Source: Luteimonas sp. (GTDB lineage: Bacteria > Pseudomonadota > Gammaproteobacteria > Xanthomonadales > Xanthomonadaceae). Taken from it: a DNA stretch of 64,000 bases. The stretch covers positions 434,001 to 498,000 of the forward strand of contig JANPZU010000001.1 in NCBI GenBank assembly GCA_024707405.1. The letters run 5' to 3'. The notes beneath the pieces were generated by a model, which was given only the letters and a program-made list of their open reading frames with translations, was not told the DNA's origin and did no database searches. A program made the position numbers and the translations under genes. This document shows, piece after piece, positions 33,739 through 42,520 of the stretch; positions within the stretch are counted from its first letter, which is position 1; each line of letters starts with the position of its first letter.

Positions 33739-35629
33739 ATGAATTCCCGCTACAACGCCGCCGACATCGAAGTCCTCTCCGGCCTTGACCCGGTCAAGCG
33801 CCGGCCCGGCATGTACACCGACACCACGCGCCCCAACCACCTGGCGCAGGAAGTCATCGACAACGCGGTGGACGAGGCGCTGGCCGGACACGCGAAGGAC
33901 ATCGGCGTCACGATCTTCAAGGACGGCAGCTGCGAAGTCTCCGACGACGGCCGCGGCATGCCGGTGGACATCCACCCGGAGGAGAAGATCCCCGGCGTCG
34001 AACTGATCCTCACGCGCCTCCACGCAGGCGGCAAGTTCAGCAACAAGAACTACACCTTCAGCGGCGGCCTGCATGGCGTGGGCGTGAGCGTGGTGAACGC
34101 GCTGTCCACGCTGGTCGAGGTGCACATCAAGCGCGACGGCAGCGAACACCGCATCACCTTCCGCAACGGCGACCGCGCCACGCCGCTGGAAGCAGTGGGC
34201 ACGGTGGGCAAGAAGAACACCGGCACGCGCGTGCGCTTCTGGGCCGACCCGAAATACTTCGACAGCCCGAAGTTCAGCGTGCGCGCCCTGCGCCACCTGC
34301 TGCGCGCCAAGGCGGTGCTCTGCCCCGGCCTCACCGTCACCCTGTTCGACGAAGCGACGGGCGAACGCGACCAGTGGCTGTTCGAGGACGGCCTGCGCGA
34401 TTACCTGAAGGGCGAACTGACCGGCCGCGAGCTGTTGCCACCCGATTTGTTCGTCGGTGCATTGAAGAAGGACACCGAAACCGTCGACTGGGCCATCGCT
34501 TGGGTACCGGAAGGCGAACTGGTGCAGGAAAGCTACGTCAACCTGATCCCCACCGCGCAGCACGGCACCCACGTCAACGGCCTGCGCACGGGCTTCACCG
34601 ATGCGTTGCGCGAGTTCTGCGACTTCCGCAACCTCTTGCCGCGCGGCGTGAAGCTGGCGCCGGAGGACGTGTGGGATCGCGCGTCGTTCGTGCTGTCGGT
34701 GAAGATGACAGATCCGCAATTCAGCGGCCAGACCAAGGAACGCCTGTCGTCGCGGCAGGCCGCGGGCTTCGTGGAAGGCGCGGCGCACGATGCCTTCAGC
34801 CTGTGGCTCAACACGCACACCGAACTGGGCGAGAAGATCGCGCAGCTCGCGATCGAACGCGCCAGCGCGCGCCTGAAGACCGAGAAGCAGATCGTCCGCA
34901 AGAAGGTCACCCAGGGGCCCGCCCTGCCCGGCAAGTTGGCCGACTGCATCTCGCAGGATCTCTCGCGCACCGAACTCTTCCTGGTGGAAGGCGACTCCGC
35001 GGGCGGCAGCGCCAAGCAGGCGCGCGACAAGGACTTCCAGGCGATCCTGCCGTTGCGCGGCAAGATCCTCAACACTTGGGAAGTCGCTTCCGGAACCGTG
35101 CTGGGCTCGGAGGAAGTGCACAACCTCGCCATCGCCATCGGCTGCGATCCCGGCAAGGACGACATTTCGGGACTGCGCTACGGCAAGGTGGTGATCCTGG
35201 CCGACGCCGACTCCGACGGCCTGCATATCGCCACCCTGCTCAGCGCGCTGTTCCTGCGCCACTTCCCCGCGCTGGTGCGCGCCGGAAACATTTTCGTCGC
35301 GATGCCGCCGCTGTTCCGTGTCGACGTGGGCAAGCAGGTGTTCTACGCACTGGACGAAGAGGAAAAGCGGCTTCTGCTGGAAAAGATCGAACGCGAAAAA
35401 GATCCGCGGCGCGATCAACGTCACCCGCTTCAAGGGATTGGGTGAGATGAATCCATCGCAGTTGCGCGAGTCCACCATCCATCCCGACACCCGCCGGCTT
35501 GTGCAGCTGACCATCGACGACGACGACGAAACACGCGGGTTGATGGACATGCTGCTGGCGAAGAAGCGGGCTTCCGACCGGAAGGCGTGGCTCGAACAAA
35601 AAGGCGATCTGGCCACACTTGAGGTATAG
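33739..35629 (+). pseudogene. parE: DNA topoisomerase IV subunit B, frameshifted near the 3-prime end
   Basis: The ATPase subunit of topoisomerase IV, which unlinks sister chromosomes with ParC. The GHKL ATPase (about 1-210) has EVIDNAVDEAL, DDGRGMPVD and GGLHGVGVSVVNALS. The transducer domain follows, then TOPRIM with EGDSAGGSAKQARDK and DADSDGLHI. As sequenced, the frame breaks in a run of five A at 35396-35400: the 0 frame stops at 35445, while the correct continuation (IRGAINVTRFKGLGEMNP to GDLATLEV) lies in the next frame and ends at 35629. Removing one A gives a normal protein of about 629 residues. Because parE is essential, a homopolymer sequencing error is the likelier cause. Confidence 0.92.
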
Positions 35630-35781
35630 CGTTGGCGATTTACTCACGCCAGCCGTGGCGACGGCATCATTCCCATGCTGCGGTACGCTCACGGCAGCGC
35701 GGCTGGAGAGCAAGGGCGATCTTGCCACCCTGGAAGTCTGAAGCATGGCGATTCACTGATGTCAGCCGTGGCGACGGCATC
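35603..35781 (+). repeat. Tandem imperfect duplication of the parE tail and downstream flank
   Basis: Two copies of about 66-67 bases, 35603-35668 and 35715-35781, align almost end to end with one gap. Both encode GDLATLEV followed by a stop (TAG in copy one, TGA in copy two), then a similar flank ending in the shared 19 bases AGCCGTGGCGACGGCATC plus one. Copy two also retains upstream codons reading ARLESK. The copies differ mostly at wobble positions, so this is an old or imported duplication of a gene end. Copy two leads into the start of the DUF1697 gene. Confidence 0.85.
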
Positions 35782-36349
35782 CCTGCCATTGCGCCGGCAC
35801 CAGACTGGTGGCGCGACGACGCGCATCGCCTTGTTCCGCGGCATCAACGTCGGCAAGGCCAAGCGCATCGCCATGGCCGACCTTCGCCTGCTGTTCGAAG
35901 CGCTCGGGTACGGCAATGTGCGCACACTGCTCAACAGCGGCAACGTGGTCTTCGAGAGCCGTCGCAAAGATCCGCAGGCCGATGCAGGCCACATCGCATC
36001 CGCTGTCGCCGAACACACAGGCATATCCGCGAACACGCTGGTGCTGGATGCGACGGCGCTCGACCGGATCGCCGAGGCGAACCCTTATACCAGCGAGGCA
36101 GGCGACCCGTCGCGCCTGCTGGTCGGCTTCTTCATCGCTGCCGGCGACCTTGCGCCCTTCGAGGCGATGCGCGAGGCATTTCCCGGGGAACGCTTCGCAC
36201 TCGGGCCCGAGGCCTGCTACCTGTGGTGCCCCGAGGGCATCCTCGAAAGCCGCATCGGCAGCCTGCTCGCCGGTGCGAAGTTCCGCGACCGTGTTACCAC
36301 CCGCAACTGGGCCACCGTCCTCAAGTTGCAGGCGATGGCCCGCGCCTGA
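35759..36349 (+). CDS. DUF1697 family protein
   Basis: A 196-residue cytosolic protein of a widespread family of unknown function. The hallmark opening RIALFRGINVGKAKRIAMADL and the following LEALGYGNVRTLLNSGNVVF are clear, as is the C-terminal VTTRNWATVLKL. Family members normally begin a few residues before the RGINVG motif; here an extra 20 or so residues (from MSAVATAS) are contributed by the duplicated parE flank, which supplies the only usable ATG. The original start codon may therefore have been lost in the duplication. Confidence 0.85.
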   Translation: MSAVATASLPLRRHQTGGATTRIALFRGINVGKAKRIAMADLRLLFEALGYGNVRTLLNSGNVVFESRRKDPQADAGHIASAVAEHTGISANTLVLDATALDRIAEANPYTSEAGDPSRLLVGFFIAAGDLAPFEAMREAFPGERFALGPEACYLWCPEGILESRIGSLLAGAKFRDRVTTRNWATVLKLQAMARA

Positions 36350-36352
36350 TCG

Positions 36353-37129
36353 CTACGGCAGCACCGACGACAGCAACCGCCTGATCACATCCTGCGTATT
36401 GACCGCCTTCGTCTGGTCATACTCGAAAGTCTCTTCATCCATGTAGATGCGCTGGCTGATTTCCAGTTGCACGGCGTCGATGCCGTTGTCCGGATTGCCG
36501 TAATGGCGGGTAATGTGGCCGCCCTTGAAGCGGCCGTTGTGCACCCAGCCGTAGTCGCCTTGCGCCGAGAGCACGGCTTCAAGTCGCGATTGCAGTGCCG
36601 GCGAACAACTTACGCCGTTGGCAGTGCCGAGGTTGAGGTCGGGCAACAGACCATCGAACAGGAACGGCAGGTCGCCCTTGATCGAATGTCCTTCCCAGAG
36701 CACCACGCGACCATGCATGGCATGGATGCGATCAATCTCTTCGCGCAAGGCCGTGTGGTACGGGCGCCAGTACGTGTCCACGCGTGAACGTACTTCCTCC
36801 TCCGAGGGTTCCCGCCCCGGCAGGTAGACCGGATCACCGCTGAAACGCACCACCGGGCACAGGCCGGTGGTGTTCTGGCCGGGATACAGCGAGACATCGT
36901 CCTCGGAGCGATTGAGGTCGACCACGTAGCGCGAGAAGCGCGGCACGATCATCGATGCGCCCAAGTCTTTCGCGAATGCGTACAGCTGCGAGAGGTGCCA
37001 ATCGGTATCGGGCACGCGCCGTGCATCCGGCGTCAGCCGGGTCAGGATGTCATCGGGAACCAGCGTGCCGTCATGCGGCAGGCTGACCAACAACGGCGTA
37101 GTGCCGCGATGCAGGGTGAAAGTGTCCAT
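36353..37129 (-). CDS. hutG: N-formylglutamate deformylase
   Basis: A 258-residue hydrolase of the FGase family that releases formate from N-formylglutamate, the last step of one histidine degradation route. The metal-site motifs LVSLPHDG, NRSEDDVSLYPGQN and VVLWEGHSI, followed by LNLGTANGVSCSP, are all visible. The other hut genes are not in the window. It converges with the DUF1697 gene four bases away and is preceded by a repeat-rich intergenic region. ATG 37129 is preferred over a GTG two codons earlier. Confidence 0.88.
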   Translation of the reverse strand: MDTFTLHRGTTPLLVSLPHDGTLVPDDILTRLTPDARRVPDTDWHLSQLYAFAKDLGASMIVPRFSRYVVDLNRSEDDVSLYPGQNTTGLCPVVRFSGDPVYLPGREPSEEEVRSRVDTYWRPYHTALREEIDRIHAMHGRVVLWEGHSIKGDLPFLFDGLLPDLNLGTANGVSCSPALQSRLEAVLSAQGDYGWVHNGRFKGGHITRHYGNPDNGIDAVQLEISQRIYMDEETFEYDQTKAVNTQDVIRRLLSSVLP

Positions 37130-37148
37130 GGGCACATTGTAGAGCCTG

Positions 37149-37267
37149 CCCCGGACTTGATCCGGGGACGGCAGGCATCAAAGTCTGTCATCCCGAGCAC
37201 AGCGAGGGATCTTGCGATGCCTGAATACATTTGGAAGCGGGATCCCTCGCTGCGCTCGGGATGACAG
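37149..37267. repeat. Hairpin and long inverted repeat (REP-like) upstream of hutG
   Basis: Two elements lie in the 186-base gap between hutG and gor. The first is a hairpin with CCCCGGA (37149-37155), loop CTTGA and TCCGGGG (37161-37167). The second is a near-perfect 27-base inverted repeat: arm one at 37185-37211 begins CTGTCATCCCGAGC, arm two at 37241-37267 ends GCTCGGGATGACAG, with a 29-base centre. Sequences of this kind are typically dispersed palindromic repeats spread by REP-associated transposases. Confidence 0.8.
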
Positions 37268-37315
37268 ATCTACGACACGTCCTCTGTATGTGTCGACTGT
37301 CAGGTTCCCAGAAGT

Positions 37316-38674
37316 TCACCGCATGAGGACGAGTTCTTCCGCACTCGTCGGGTGGATCGCCACCGTGTCGTGCAGGTCGTCGAGGGTGATGCCCTTCTTC
37401 AGCGCCACCGCAAACCCCTGCAGGATTTCGTCCGCCGCTTCGCCCAGCAGATGGATCCCCACGACCCGCCGCTCGTCACCCACGCAGACCAGCTTGAACA
37501 GGCTGCGCACCGGCACGTCGCCGAGGGCGTTCAACATCGGGCGGAAGTCGGTGCGATAGACGTGCACGTCGTCGCCGTGTTGTTCGCGTGCCTCGGCCTC
37601 GGTCAGGCCCACACCGCCCAGCGGCGGATGCGCGAACACCACCGCCGGGATGTCGCGGTAATCGAGCTTCGATTCGGCCTTGCCGCCGAACACGCGATCC
37701 ATCGCACGCCGTGCGGCGGCAATCGCCACCGGCGTCAACGTCGATTTCCCGGTCACGTCACCGACCGCGACGATGTGATCCACGCAAGTGCGCTGGTAGT
37801 CATCCACGGCGATGTTGCCTTCGGCATCCAGTGCTACGCCGACGTCTTCCAGACCGATGCCGGACGTATTCGCCGTGCGGCCGACTGCACTGATCACCAC
37901 GTCGTAGCCATCGCTGGCCACGCCCGCCTCGTCGCGCAGCCGCAACCGCGCGCCATCCTGTTCGATCGCCGCCAACCGGTAATCGAACGAAATGTGGATG
38001 CCTTGCTGGCGATAGTTTTCCGCCAGTTGTGCGGCCAGTTCGTCATCTGCCTGGCTGAGCAGGCGTGCGCCGCGCGCGAACAGATCCACTCGGCTGCCGA
38101 GGATTTGCAGCACGCCGGCCAGTTCCACCGCGATGTAGCCGCCACCGATCAGCGCGACACGCCCGGGCGCCTCGCACAGGGTGAAGAAGTCGTCCGACAC
38201 CCAGGACAATTCCGCACCGGGCACGTCCGGGCGACGCGGGCTGGAACCGGTCGCGACCATGACGTGCTTCGTTCGCAGGCATGTGCCCTCGGCGCATTCC
38301 ACCGTGTTCGTATCGAGCAGCCTGCCGAACGATGGCAACAGCACGATTCCAGACTCGTCCAGCCGCTTGCGGTAGCTGCCGTGGATGCCGTGGATGTAGC
38401 GCTGCCGGTCGGCGATGAATTCGCGCCAGTCGAAACGTGGCGATGCCGGCACGTCGAAGCCGAGCTGCGCCGCCAACGAGATACGGCCCGCGAGATCGGC
38501 CGCCAGCCACATCGCCTTCTTCGGCACGCAGCCGACGTTGACGCAGGTGCCACCGAGTTCATTGGGTTCGAGCAACGCCACGCGTGCACCGTGCTGCGCG
38601 GCACGGAACGCGCCCGCGAGGCCTCCGCTGCCACCACCGAGCACGACCAGGTCGAATTCCAGTTGCGTGCTCAT
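37316..38674 (-). CDS. gor: Glutathione-disulfide reductase
   Basis: A 452-residue FAD/NAD(P) disulfide oxidoreductase that regenerates reduced glutathione. The FAD Rossmann motif is VLGGGSGGLAGAFRA, and the redox-active pair lies in GGTCVNVGCVPKK. VALIGGGYIAVELAG is the second nucleotide fold, VDHIVAVGDVTGK the FAD-contacting loop and HPTSAEELV the C-terminal catalytic His-Glu. Length and motifs fit Gor rather than lipoamide or mercuric reductase. The ATG overlaps the stop of the upstream DadA-like gene (ATGA). Confidence 0.94.
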   Translation of the reverse strand: MSTQLEFDLVVLGGGSGGLAGAFRAAQHGARVALLEPNELGGTCVNVGCVPKKAMWLAADLAGRISLAAQLGFDVPASPRFDWREFIADRQRYIHGIHGSYRKRLDESGIVLLPSFGRLLDTNTVECAEGTCLRTKHVMVATGSSPRRPDVPGAELSWVSDDFFTLCEAPGRVALIGGGYIAVELAGVLQILGSRVDLFARGARLLSQADDELAAQLAENYRQQGIHISFDYRLAAIEQDGARLRLRDEAGVASDGYDVVISAVGRTANTSGIGLEDVGVALDAEGNIAVDDYQRTCVDHIVAVGDVTGKSTLTPVAIAAARRAMDRVFGGKAESKLDYRDIPAVVFAHPPLGGVGLTEAEAREQHGDDVHVYRTDFRPMLNALGDVPVRSLFKLVCVGDERRVVGIHLLGEAADEILQGFAVALKKGITLDDLHDTVAIHPTSAEELVLMR

Positions 38675-39927
38675 GCGAACCTCGTCGGCGAATACGGAAC
38701 GGGATCTATATGCGGCGATTCGCCCGTCATCAGTTCGGCGACCAGCCGCCCGGTCGCCGGACTCATGCTGACGCCGAGCATGCCGTGGCCCGTCGCCATC
38801 CACACATGCGCGTGACGCGGCGCGCGACCGATGATGGGCGTGTCATCCCACGACAGCGGGCGCCAGCCGTACCACTCCTCGCGTTTCACCGGGCCGACCG
38901 GCTCGTGCAGGTATTCGGCTGCGCCACGCTCCAGCGCATCGAGCCGGCGGCGGTTGAGCGTGGTGTCGTGCCCGGAGAATTCCATCGTGCTGCCCAGCCG
39001 GAAACCGTCCTCCCACACCGTCACGCAGACCTTGCGCTCATGCAGCGTCATTGGCCGGCGCGGTACCAGGCCGGGCCGCGAATAGGTGATCGAATACCCC
39101 TTGCCCGGCTGGATGGCGTTGCGCAGCCAACGCATGCGCAAGGATTTCGCCAGCAGCGGCGACCAGGCGCCGGTGGCGACCAGCACGTCGCGACCGATCC
39201 GTTCCCCCTTCGAGGTCGAGACTGCAACGCCATCGCGACGCTCGTCGATGCCCAGCACTTCGCACTGTTCCTCGATGATGCCGCCGCGTTCACGCACCAC
39301 ACGCGCCAATTCAGCCACATAGCGATCGGGCCGCAGGCGGGCATCGTCCGGGTAGCGCACCGCACCGGCCACGCCTGCGCGCAGCGCCGGTTCCTGTTTC
39401 AGGTAATCGCCGCCATCGATGATTTCGGACACGACGCCGAACTCCGCGAGCGCCGGCAACTGGCGGACATAGGCCTCCATCTCGGTCGGATCGCGGAACA
39501 CGCAATCGCAACCGCCTTCGTCGAACTCGCAGTCCAGTCCGTAATCCGCCATCCACTGCGGGAAGGCGATGCGCGATGCGTTGAGGATTGCCGCGCGCGA
39601 AGCGGCAGTCGCCTTCCAGTCGTGCGGATTGCAGCGCGCCGCGAAACGCAGCATCCATTGCCACGTCGCAAGATCGAGGGTCGGTTTGACGTAGAACGGC
39701 GCGTCGGGCGTCAGCATCCAGCGCAATGCCTTGGCGACCATGCCCGGCGCGAACAGCGGCCCGGCATGGCTGGGCGTCAGCGTGCCGCAGTTGCCGTGCG
39801 AACTGCCGCCGCCGATGCGGCCGGCATCGAGCACGCGTACGCCACGCCCGCGTTCGAGCAATTGCAGGGCACTGGCCAGCCCGGCAACGCCGGCCCCGAC
39901 GACGATGACATCACTGCTTCGTTCCAT
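38671..39927 (-). CDS. D-amino acid dehydrogenase-like FAD oxidoreductase (DadA family)
   Basis: A 418-residue membrane-associated flavoprotein of the DadA/DAO family that oxidises D-amino acids to 2-oxo acids and passes electrons to quinones. The FAD motif is VIVVGAGVAGLASALQL. GGSSHGNCGTLTPSHAGPL, LRPDRYVAEL, VLVATGAWSPLLA and the C-terminal WMATGHGMLGVSMSPATGRL follow the family. D-hydroxyproline dehydrogenases have the same architecture, so the exact substrate is open. It is coupled to gor by an ATGA overlap. Confidence 0.85.
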   Translation of the reverse strand: MERSSDVIVVGAGVAGLASALQLLERGRGVRVLDAGRIGGGSSHGNCGTLTPSHAGPLFAPGMVAKALRWMLTPDAPFYVKPTLDLATWQWMLRFAARCNPHDWKATAASRAAILNASRIAFPQWMADYGLDCEFDEGGCDCVFRDPTEMEAYVRQLPALAEFGVVSEIIDGGDYLKQEPALRAGVAGAVRYPDDARLRPDRYVAELARVVRERGGIIEEQCEVLGIDERRDGVAVSTSKGERIGRDVLVATGAWSPLLAKSLRMRWLRNAIQPGKGYSITYSRPGLVPRRPMTLHERKVCVTVWEDGFRLGSTMEFSGHDTTLNRRRLDALERGAAEYLHEPVGPVKREEWYGWRPLSWDDTPIIGRAPRHAHVWMATGHGMLGVSMSPATGRLVAELMTGESPHIDPVPYSPTRFA

Positions 39928-39978
39928 CCAACCAGTGTAGTGGCTGGCCGGGGAAAACCGATGCGACGAATCGTCCGG

Positions 39979-41229
39979 TCAGGCCACCCGCATGCGCGGT
40001 CGGTGGCCATAGGTCGCCCAGCGCCACAGCCACTCGGCAGGGCCGAAGCGGAAGCGCGACAGCCACCAGTGGCTCAACGCCACCTGCAACGCGAAGAACG
40101 CGAACACCAGCAGCGGCTGCCAGGCACGCGACAACTGTTCGAAGTAGCCCAGGCCATAGCCGTAGAAGATCCACGTCATCACCAGCGACTGCATCAGGTA
40201 ATTCGTCAGGGCCATGCGCCCGGCCGGCGCCAGCCAGCCGAACAATCCGGCGAACGACGAGCCCTGCAACGCCCGGACGACCCATGCCACGTAGCCCAGC
40301 ATCATCATCCCGCCGCCGAGCATCTGCATCGCGTGCGCTGACATGGCGCGTGCATCCATGCGACCGAAGTCCATCGTCGGCTCCAGCCGCCACGAGGCCA
40401 GCGTCAATGCCAGCCCGATCGGGAACACGATCCAGCGCAAACGGGCGAAGACCTTCGCATGCTCCTGCGGACGCGCAATCGCGCCACTGCGTGCGAACCA
40501 CGCGCCGATCAGGAACAGGCCGAGGATGAACAGGCCGAACATCGGCAACATCCCCAGCATCACCCAGAAATCTTGCAGGCGCTGTGCCGTGGCTTCGGCG
40601 AAGGTGCCGCTGCCGTAGGCCACGCGCTCGGCCTCGATCAACGCGGCCATCTCGGCCGCCTGCTCGTCCATCGCCGCCCTGAATTCCGCGGCGCTTCCGG
40701 GTTGCATCTGCATCGCCGACCCAGCCAGCCCACCAGCCACCATCAGCACGCAAGGGAACAGCGCCAGTGCGATGCCCCACTTGGGCAGGCGCGAGACCGG
40801 CGTGCGCCGGAAGAACAGCAGCATCAACAGGCCCAGCAATGCATAGGTCACCAGGATGTCGCCTGACCAGACCAGCAACGCATGCGCCAGGCCGATGGCC
40901 AGCAGGGCCAGCACGCGCCGCAGGTAGGTGCCGGAGAACGGCCTGCCGGCATCGGCGGTGCGCATCAGGATGACCGCGAAGCCCATCCCGAACAGCAGCG
41001 AGAACAACGGGAAGAACTTGCCCTGCACGAACAGGTAGATCAGCGTGTCGGCGGTGCGGTCGGCGCCGGTCAACGCGGGATCGACGCCGCTCAGGGCCGC
41101 AAACAGCGGCCCCACCATCCCCTCGATGTTCATCAACAGGATGCCGAGCAGCGCGAACCCGCGCAGCACGTCCATCGACTGAATGCGGTCGTCCGCACCC
41201 ACGGGCTTCAATGCTGCGTGATCGTTCAT
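39979..41229 (-). CDS. DUF418 multi-pass membrane protein
   Basis: A 416-residue inner-membrane protein with about nine to ten helices. The N-terminal RIQSMDVLRGFALLGILLMNI is the hallmark of the DUF418/YeiB family, related to membrane acyltransferases, and the C-terminal domain holds APAGRMALTNYLMQS and FGPAEWLWRWATYG. Function is unknown. The ATG has GGGGAGG eight bases upstream. It is followed at some distance on the same strand by the DadA-like gene and preceded by slyD. Confidence 0.87.
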   Translation of the reverse strand: MNDHAALKPVGADDRIQSMDVLRGFALLGILLMNIEGMVGPLFAALSGVDPALTGADRTADTLIYLFVQGKFFPLFSLLFGMGFAVILMRTADAGRPFSGTYLRRVLALLAIGLAHALLVWSGDILVTYALLGLLMLLFFRRTPVSRLPKWGIALALFPCVLMVAGGLAGSAMQMQPGSAAEFRAAMDEQAAEMAALIEAERVAYGSGTFAEATAQRLQDFWVMLGMLPMFGLFILGLFLIGAWFARSGAIARPQEHAKVFARLRWIVFPIGLALTLASWRLEPTMDFGRMDARAMSAHAMQMLGGGMMMLGYVAWVVRALQGSSFAGLFGWLAPAGRMALTNYLMQSLVMTWIFYGYGLGYFEQLSRAWQPLLVFAFFALQVALSHWWLSRFRFGPAEWLWRWATYGHRPRMRVA

Positions 41230-41275
41230 GCGCCGGGCCTCCCCGCCCGCGGTGAAGCCCGGTTGTCGACCTGCG

Positions 41276-41755
41276 TCAGTGTTGGTGGCCGCCGTCCCCG
41301 TGCACGTGGCCGTGTTCGATCTCTTCCGGCTGCGCTTCGCGGACATCGACGATCTCGATGTCGAAGTGCAGATCCTTGCCGGCCATCGGATGGTTGAGGT
41401 CGACGTCGACCACGCTCATGCCGACCTTCTCGATGGTCACCGCGCGCGGGCCGAAGTTGGTGTTCAGCACCACCTGCATGCCCGGGGCCAGCCTCTGCTC
41501 GCCAAAATGCTTCTTGGGCACGCGCTGGCTCAGTCCTTCACGGCGCTCGCCGTAGGCGTCCGCGGCAGCCACGTCCACGCCGAAGTTGTCGCCCGCCTCG
41601 TGTCCTTCCAGCGCCTTCTCCAGGCCCGGGATGATGTTGCCGTGGCCAACCAGGATCACCAACGGATCACGATCCTTCGACGACTCGACGGGCTCCTGCC
41701 CGGCTTCGGCGACGGTGTAGTGGAAACGGACGACGCGATCTTTCTCGATTTTCAT
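41276..41755 (-). CDS. slyD: FKBP-type peptidyl-prolyl isomerase SlyD
   Basis: A 159-residue cytosolic isomerase, chaperone and metal carrier. The split FKBP domain (VVRFHYTVAEAG to about 70, then the C-terminal part) encloses the insert-in-flap chaperone domain (about 75-120: AYGERREGLSQRVPKKHF, GMQVVLNTNFGPRAVTIEKV). DLNHPMAGKDLHFDIEIVDV completes the FKBP fold. The tail HGHVHGDGGHQH is a short His-rich nickel-binding end. The upstream gene is a divergent NlpC/P60 lipoprotein. Confidence 0.95.
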   Translation of the reverse strand: MKIEKDRVVRFHYTVAEAGQEPVESSKDRDPLVILVGHGNIIPGLEKALEGHEAGDNFGVDVAAADAYGERREGLSQRVPKKHFGEQRLAPGMQVVLNTNFGPRAVTIEKVGMSVVDVDLNHPMAGKDLHFDIEIVDVREAQPEEIEHGHVHGDGGHQH

Positions 41756-41814
41756 GAAGGAATCCGGATGGCTGCGGCCGTGGCCGCTTGAGTGTATGCA
41801 CCGGCAAGGGCACG

Positions 41815-42411
41815 ATGCCGGCAATGGAACGCAGGCAAGTTGGCCCACGCAAGGCCGTGCATTATCGAGCCCCCGGCGCCGGCACGCCAATCGCCCGCGT
41901 CGCTGTCCTCACCCTCGCCTCGACTTGCCTCCTGCTGGCCGGCTGCGGGCGCAAGGACACCCGTCCCGCCCCACCACAGCCCTCGGCACCGCCCGCACAA
42001 CGGGAATGGCGCGTGGTCGAACCCGCCGACCCCGCCGCCGCCAATGCCGTGCTGATGCGCGCCATCAGCCTGGTCGGCACGCCCTACCGCTACGGCGGCA
42101 ACACCCCCGAAGGCGGCTTCGACTGCAGCGGGCTGGTCAATTACGTGTTCCGCGACATGCTCGATCTGCGCCTGCCGCGTACCTCGCGCGAACTGGCCGC
42201 CTACCAGGGGCCAAGGATCGAACCCCACCGCCTGGCCGCCGCCGACCTGGTGTTCTTCGGCAGTGGCGGCACCGTCACCCATGTCGGGATCTACGTCGGC
42301 GAGGGGCGGTTCGTCCACGCCCCGAGTACCGGCGGCACGGTGCGCCTGGATCACCTGGACGGCAGCTACTGGCGGCGCCATTACAGCGGGGCGCGCCGTG
42401 TCCTGCAGTGA
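41815..42411 (+). CDS. NlpC/P60 family lipoprotein (peptidoglycan endopeptidase)
   Basis: A 198-residue predicted lipoprotein; signal helix VLTLASTCLLLAGC puts the lipid at Cys44. After a Pro-rich linker the C40 cysteine-peptidase domain has all three catalytic parts: the nucleophile in EGGFDCSGLVNYVF, the first His in VTHVGIYVGEG and the second in RFVHAPSTGG. Such enzymes cut peptidoglycan stem peptides. Of three in-frame ATGs, the one at 41815 has AAGGGCA placed correctly. A closely related gene follows 109 bases later, so the pair looks like a tandem duplication. Confidence 0.88.
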   Translation: MPAMERRQVGPRKAVHYRAPGAGTPIARVAVLTLASTCLLLAGCGRKDTRPAPPQPSAPPAQREWRVVEPADPAAANAVLMRAISLVGTPYRYGGNTPEGGFDCSGLVNYVFRDMLDLRLPRTSRELAAYQGPRIEPHRLAAADLVFFGSGGTVTHVGIYVGEGRFVHAPSTGGTVRLDHLDGSYWRRHYSGARRVLQ

Positions 42412-42520
42412 AATGTGAACAAAATCACGGGTTTGGATGCGTCCGAAAAACCAGTTCTTAACACTTCGGATCATGTTGTCGTGCACCATCGCCCGCTGAT
42501 TCGCAAGACGTGAAGCCCGC

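Noticed and set aside
35395-35402. The A run in parE as a programmed -1 frameshift site
   Set aside because: The conserved downstream frame needs a +1 (or -2) shift, not -1, and no stimulatory structure or conserved need for regulation is known for parE.
37185-37267. CRISPR-like repeats
   Set aside because: There is one inverted pair only, with no direct repeats of equal spacing and no cas genes.
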